Positions 59,776 to 64,000 of a DNA stretch of 64,000 nt are shown here, in pieces (positions within the stretch are counted from its first letter, which is position 1; each line of letters opens with the position of its first letter). Source of the stretch: Gammaproteobacteria bacterium. Lineage in GTDB: Bacteria > Pseudomonadota > Gammaproteobacteria > Natronospirales > REEB76. The DNA lies in NCBI GenBank assembly GCA_028870845.1, contig JAGWOR010000002.1, forward strand, positions 1 to 64,000. Reading direction: 5' to 3'. The notes under the pieces were generated by a model. The model saw only the letters and a list, made by a program, of their open reading frames with translations. It searched no databases and was not told the DNA's origin. Made by a program: the position numbers and the translations under genes.

Positions 59776-59863
59776 GACTGGCCAGGCAGCAGAAATCCAA
59801 ATAATGGATTGATGTCGGTGCTGCTTGACTAACTCGTAGAGTATCGACGTAAAAAACTCGAGC

Positions 59864-59900
59864 GCACGCGTATTCCTTCAGGGGTACGCGTGCTTTTTTT
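59864..59900 (+). terminator. Rho-independent terminator
   Basis: GCACGCGTA-TTCCTTCAGGGG-TACGCGTGC, perfect 9-bp stem, followed by TTTTTTT. Confidence 0.9.
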
Positions 59901-60221
59901 CGAGCGTAAATCTCCGGCGAACTTGGCTGCCTCTGCATGGTTTGTACGGCCGTGCCGGCACATTAAATTGCTGCGCCAACCGCACGGCAGTTGCGCACCA
60001 GGGCCGCAGGTACGGGTTGATTGCTGCTGTTTGTGCTGGTCAATTGAATATATAAACTACCTAAGCAGCGGATAACACGGTACTTTTTATGTGCTTCCAT
60101 GCCGTATTCAAATTTATGTTAAGTTAAAGGCAAGCACGGTGCGCGGATTCTAGAGCCGGTTAGCGGCTCATGATGGAAACGGGCAGATCCACTAGCATTG
60201 ACACTTTATCAGGTGCGGCAA

Positions 60222-61349
60222 ATGTCTCCGAAATACAAAAAACTCATCACCCGGAAAGACGACCCAGTTGATGCGTCAACCGCCGGCGCATCTCCCGCAC
60301 ACAACTCCAAACTCGTCGAATTATTTGAAAACCGTAATTTGATCAAACGTGAGCTTGACCAGATAACTGCTGAGCGGGACTCGCTGAAAAACGAAGCAAA
60401 AGACCTGCGTGCCAGTAACGAGGAACTGCTTCGCCAGCTCAATAATCTTGAACAGATGCTGGCGGATGCAGAACGTGGCCAAAGTGCGATTGTTTATTAC
60501 CGCTTGCGTGCCGTCTGGAACACCTGTCGCCAGCAGCTTCTGGCTTTAGCGGAAGACCTGGGGGGGCGTTTCGAGAAGGCTGAACGCGGGGGCTTCGAGG
60601 AAAAAGTTGATAAGGATCGCGGCCGGCGTCTCGATGTGCTGACAGAGCAGTTCGACAAGCTGGAGCGAGAGCGTCGTAATTTGCGCAATAACCTCGGAGA
60701 TCTGCAAAAGCAACTGCCGAACCTGCAGAAATTCTGGCATAAAAACAAGCGTGCTGAGATTCAGATTCAAATCGAAAAACTGACCAAACAGTTTAAACCC
60801 ATTGAATCTAAAAAATTAGAACTGCTGGCTGCCATGGAGGAAATGCGCCGTGAAAAACAGCAGGCATGGCCGGGCATCAAGACCGCCTCGAAACGCACCG
60901 TAAATCTTTGGTTGCTGGGGCTCGCGCAGTATCTGTACCTGCATTTCAGGGAATACAATATCGCTGAAATGGCGCGTAGCGCGGGCACCAAGCCGGTATC
61001 CGACGTGAATTTCGGCTTGCTGAACGACTGTTTGATCATCGGCAATCACATCTACGAGGTCGTAGTTAAGTTGCGCGGCGACAAAACCCGGCCTGAAAAA
61101 CTGCGCTTCCGGGTCGAGCATTTGCGTCGCGGAGCGACTTACGCGAGTGATTCCGATACTGTACCTGATGAAGCCTGTCTTGATTATATTTCCCTGGCTT
61201 CACAGACTGCCCCCACAATCGACGCCGAAGCCCAGCCGGTAGGGGTCAACATCCTGAGGATGAACTACTGGGATATCCAAGGAATTTTGCTGATGCCGCC
61301 GGCGCCAGCAAAATCCCAAGGTTCGCAGGATCAGCAAGCGGCTGATTGA
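60222..61349 (+). CDS. Hypothetical coiled-coil protein
   Basis: Likely start ATG 60222 (MSPKYKKLITRKDD); long heptad-rich coiled coil (LIKRELDQITAERDSLKNEAKDLRASNEELLRQLNNLEQML), distinct globular C-terminal part, no signal peptide. Confidence 0.7.
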   Translation: MSPKYKKLITRKDDPVDASTAGASPAHNSKLVELFENRNLIKRELDQITAERDSLKNEAKDLRASNEELLRQLNNLEQMLADAERGQSAIVYYRLRAVWNTCRQQLLALAEDLGGRFEKAERGGFEEKVDKDRGRRLDVLTEQFDKLERERRNLRNNLGDLQKQLPNLQKFWHKNKRAEIQIQIEKLTKQFKPIESKKLELLAAMEEMRREKQQAWPGIKTASKRTVNLWLLGLAQYLYLHFREYNIAEMARSAGTKPVSDVNFGLLNDCLIIGNHIYEVVVKLRGDKTRPEKLRFRVEHLRRGATYASDSDTVPDEACLDYISLASQTAPTIDAEAQPVGVNILRMNYWDIQGILLMPPAPAKSQGSQDQQAAD

Positions 61350-61353
61350 CCTG

Positions 61354-63510
61354 CTAGTTCCGCTTGGCAGCCGCCTGCGGGATGGACGGCATGCTGCCGA
61401 TACCCATCTTCTCCATGTCAATGGTGATCTGCGCACTTTCCTGCAACAGCATGTCGGGTACCAGTAGATTTGAAGCGTTGGCGCCATCGGCAGCAGTGCC
61501 TGAGGCGGGCAGCTTATAGGCCTCGTCAAGGCTTTTTGCGGCGGGCAGCTTGCGTAATTTCCGCCAGTCATTGGCCAAGGTCAACTTGGCATCGTCAAGT
61601 TTGCGCTGCTGCAGTTTCCGTTCGCTGAGCAATAATGATACCGATTTGGTGTCACGTTCGGACTGCAACTGACGCAGCCCATCAAGGTATAGGGCCCACT
61701 CGGGAATTTTGAGGGTGCGCTGCGCATGCAGCTTGTTGAGTTCGGGAATTGATTTGTCGATGCCCAGGCTCAGCGGAGTGTATTTCGCAGGTGCGATCTG
61801 ATCCCAGGGCAATGCATCCTCTTCGGTTTCTTCGCCAAATTCCTTGGAGCTGACTGGAGAAGGTAAAACGATATCTGGGGTTACGCCCTTTATCTGGGTG
61901 CTGGAGCCATTGACACGATAAAATTTGTCTACCGTCAGTTTGAGTTCGCCCACGCTCTCGCTCCCCGGCAAGTACCTGCTGAGATCAATCAATCGCTGCA
62001 CGGTGCCTTTCCCATATGTGGTGGATCCCACCACAAGTCCACGATGGTAATCCTGTATCGCGGCCGTGAAGATTTCCGAAGCCGACGCGGTTAGCCGGTT
62101 TACCAGCACCACCAGTGGGCCGGTATACACGACTGAGCTGTCATCGTCGTCATCCACTTCAACGTCGCCGCCGGTATCACGGATCTGCACCACAGGGCCG
62201 TGCGGGATAAACAGGCCGGTAAGCTTGGTGGCTTCATCCAATGCCCCGCCGCCGTTGTTGCGAAGGTCGATTACTACGCCACTCACGTGTTCAGCTTCGA
62301 GCTCCAGCAGCAGTTTACGGACATCCCGAGTAGTACTTGTGTAGTTCTTTTCGCCTTCGGCGCGACCTTCAAAGTCGCTGTAGAAAATTGGTATGTTTAC
62401 CACGCCAATCTTGTATGTCTGGCCGCCACGGTTAATGGTAACAATGCTCTTGTGTGCGGCTTGTGCTTCCAACTTCACGGTATCTCGTACCAGGCGGATG
62501 GTTTTTTCAGGTGATCCCGGGGCGGCGCCAGCCGGCAGTATTTGCAGCCTGACAATCGTGCCTTTGGGTCCGCGAATAAGCTGCACAACGTCGTCCAGGC
62601 GCCAGCCCACTACATCCACCATTTCTCCATGGTCACCCTGGGCAACGCCGGTAATACGGTCGTCGGGATGCAGTTCCTTGTCCCTTGCGGCGGGCCCACC
62701 CGGAATGATCTGCACGACCTTGGTATATTCGCCTTCGGAAACCAGTGATGCGCCAATTCCCTGGAATTTGAGGCTCATTTGAATCTGAAACTGTTGCGAT
62801 TCGCTGGGCGAAAAATAATTACTGTGTGGATCCAGCGTAAGCGTGTATGAGTTCATGAACAGGTTGAATACATCTTCGGGTGCAACCTGGTGGGCACGAT
62901 AATCGAAATTCTCATAGCGTTTATGCAATATTGTGGCCGCCTGTTTCCACGATTTACCCGCCAGTAACAGGCCTATGACATCGTTTTTGACGCGCTTGCG
63001 CCAGATTTCATCCAGTTCAGCCACGCTGCTTGCCCAAGGCAGCTTGCTGCGGTCATACACGTAGTCTTCGTTGACATTGAAATCCGGTTCATGATTCAGC
63101 AGGCGCAGCGCGTATTGGATGCGCTGTTGCACGCGCTGCTGATAGACGTTGTAAATGGCAAACGCCGGTTTCAGGTTGCCGGCTTGGATCGCGCCAACAA
63201 GATCTTTTTCATAATGCGCAAAACCGTCGATGTCAGACTGCAGAAAATAGCTGCGGTTTGGATCAAGATTTTCCAGGTAGTGTGTAAATACCTGTTTGGA
63301 CAGTTCGTTTGCCGGCGGCTGGTTGCCGTAGTGATAGCGGGTCAGAATGCCGGCTATCGCTTCATCCACCAGTGCCTGGCGTGGTTGCGGTTTTAAAACC
63401 GGTAATTGCGCAAGCGCAGTGCCTGCGGCAGGGGCCGGACTGAATGCATGGACATTCGCTGCGGCGAACATGCAGAGTGCAATCAACAGATTGAAATGCT
63501 TATTGCGCAT
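61354..63510 (-). CDS. prc: Carboxy-terminal (tail-specific) protease
   Basis: Signal peptide MRNKHFNLLIALCMFAAANVHA; PDZ region; VVIDLRNNGGGALDEATKLTGLFI; LVVLVNRLTASASEIFTAAIQDYHRGLVVGSTTYGKGTVQ. Confidence 0.96.
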   Translation of the reverse strand: MRNKHFNLLIALCMFAAANVHAFSPAPAAGTALAQLPVLKPQPRQALVDEAIAGILTRYHYGNQPPANELSKQVFTHYLENLDPNRSYFLQSDIDGFAHYEKDLVGAIQAGNLKPAFAIYNVYQQRVQQRIQYALRLLNHEPDFNVNEDYVYDRSKLPWASSVAELDEIWRKRVKNDVIGLLLAGKSWKQAATILHKRYENFDYRAHQVAPEDVFNLFMNSYTLTLDPHSNYFSPSESQQFQIQMSLKFQGIGASLVSEGEYTKVVQIIPGGPAARDKELHPDDRITGVAQGDHGEMVDVVGWRLDDVVQLIRGPKGTIVRLQILPAGAAPGSPEKTIRLVRDTVKLEAQAAHKSIVTINRGGQTYKIGVVNIPIFYSDFEGRAEGEKNYTSTTRDVRKLLLELEAEHVSGVVIDLRNNGGGALDEATKLTGLFIPHGPVVQIRDTGGDVEVDDDDDSSVVYTGPLVVLVNRLTASASEIFTAAIQDYHRGLVVGSTTYGKGTVQRLIDLSRYLPGSESVGELKLTVDKFYRVNGSSTQIKGVTPDIVLPSPVSSKEFGEETEEDALPWDQIAPAKYTPLSLGIDKSIPELNKLHAQRTLKIPEWALYLDGLRQLQSERDTKSVSLLLSERKLQQRKLDDAKLTLANDWRKLRKLPAAKSLDEAYKLPASGTAADGANASNLLVPDMLLQESAQITIDMEKMGIGSMPSIPQAAAKRN

Positions 63511-64000
63511 TCTGAAAAATTTCCTGTGTAATTTTAAGACTATGCTGCCGTTCAGGCGGGCGGGTAAATGATCATGCACTGACCGCATGAAAATATACTA
63601 TGGGATGCATGGTGTGCAGGCGCGTACAGCCGCATATAACCAGCAAATAGTACCAGTTTATCCTGTCTTACAGGCTCCGCCCGGCATGATTTTGGCTGTC
63701 CGGCCTGACTGACCCTGTCCCCGGCGGGCCCATGGCCTGCAACTTGTCAGTCTTGGAACCGCTGGCTGCGGGAGCCGTTGTGGGCTTTGCGCCATAGGGT
63801 GTTTTCACGAGTGCATGCGGATATCGCTATGGCCAACGGCAGCTGCCGGTGCGTCAGGAAATGGCGTGGACTGTATAAATCTTACACACGCTGTCCTGTG
63901 AATGGGCACAAGACTGCATGCCCTGCCCAAGCCGGACTGCAAATTCCAGGCGGCCTCGGGGTTAAGCGATATCGCTGGCTTGAGGCCGGGCGGGGTGTGG

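Noticed and set aside
1-64000. CRISPR arrays, IS elements, prophage, toxin-antitoxin or known defence systems
   Set aside because: No regular repeat-spacer array, transposase, integrase, phage structural gene or recognisable defence gene was seen in the translations

Overview
This 64 kb window reads as an ordinary, densely packed gammaproteobacterial chromosome segment (the lineage is an inference from gene content and order). I see no transposase, integrase, phage module or CRISPR array. Conserved blocks are: sucA-sucB-lpdA; yebC-ruvC-ruvA-ruvB-ybgC-tolQ-tolR-tolA-tolB-pal-cpoB-queE-queC-tRNA-Lys; mlaFEDCB with a convergent mlaA; fadL/phoH/bcp/gcvR/dapA; tRNA-Ser(GGA)-4.5S SRP RNA-dnaX-ybaB-recR; and ppsA/ppsR/pgm/prc. 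The most unusual part is the left end (1-6948). It holds five Fe(II)/2-oxoglutarate-type oxygenases (three aspartyl/asparaginyl hydroxylase-like, two prolyl-4-hydroxylase-like) interleaved with two sulfotransferase-like proteins, next to sucA. It looks like an undescribed protein or metabolite hydroxylation/sulfation locus. Other points of interest are a complete AmmeMemoRadiSam trio of unknown function, a very short BamC-like lipoprotein after dapA, a lipoprotein with an internally duplicated two-cysteine motif, a near-concentric double palindrome upstream of mlaF, and several orphan genes. All product calls come from reading motifs in the translations; no database search was run.
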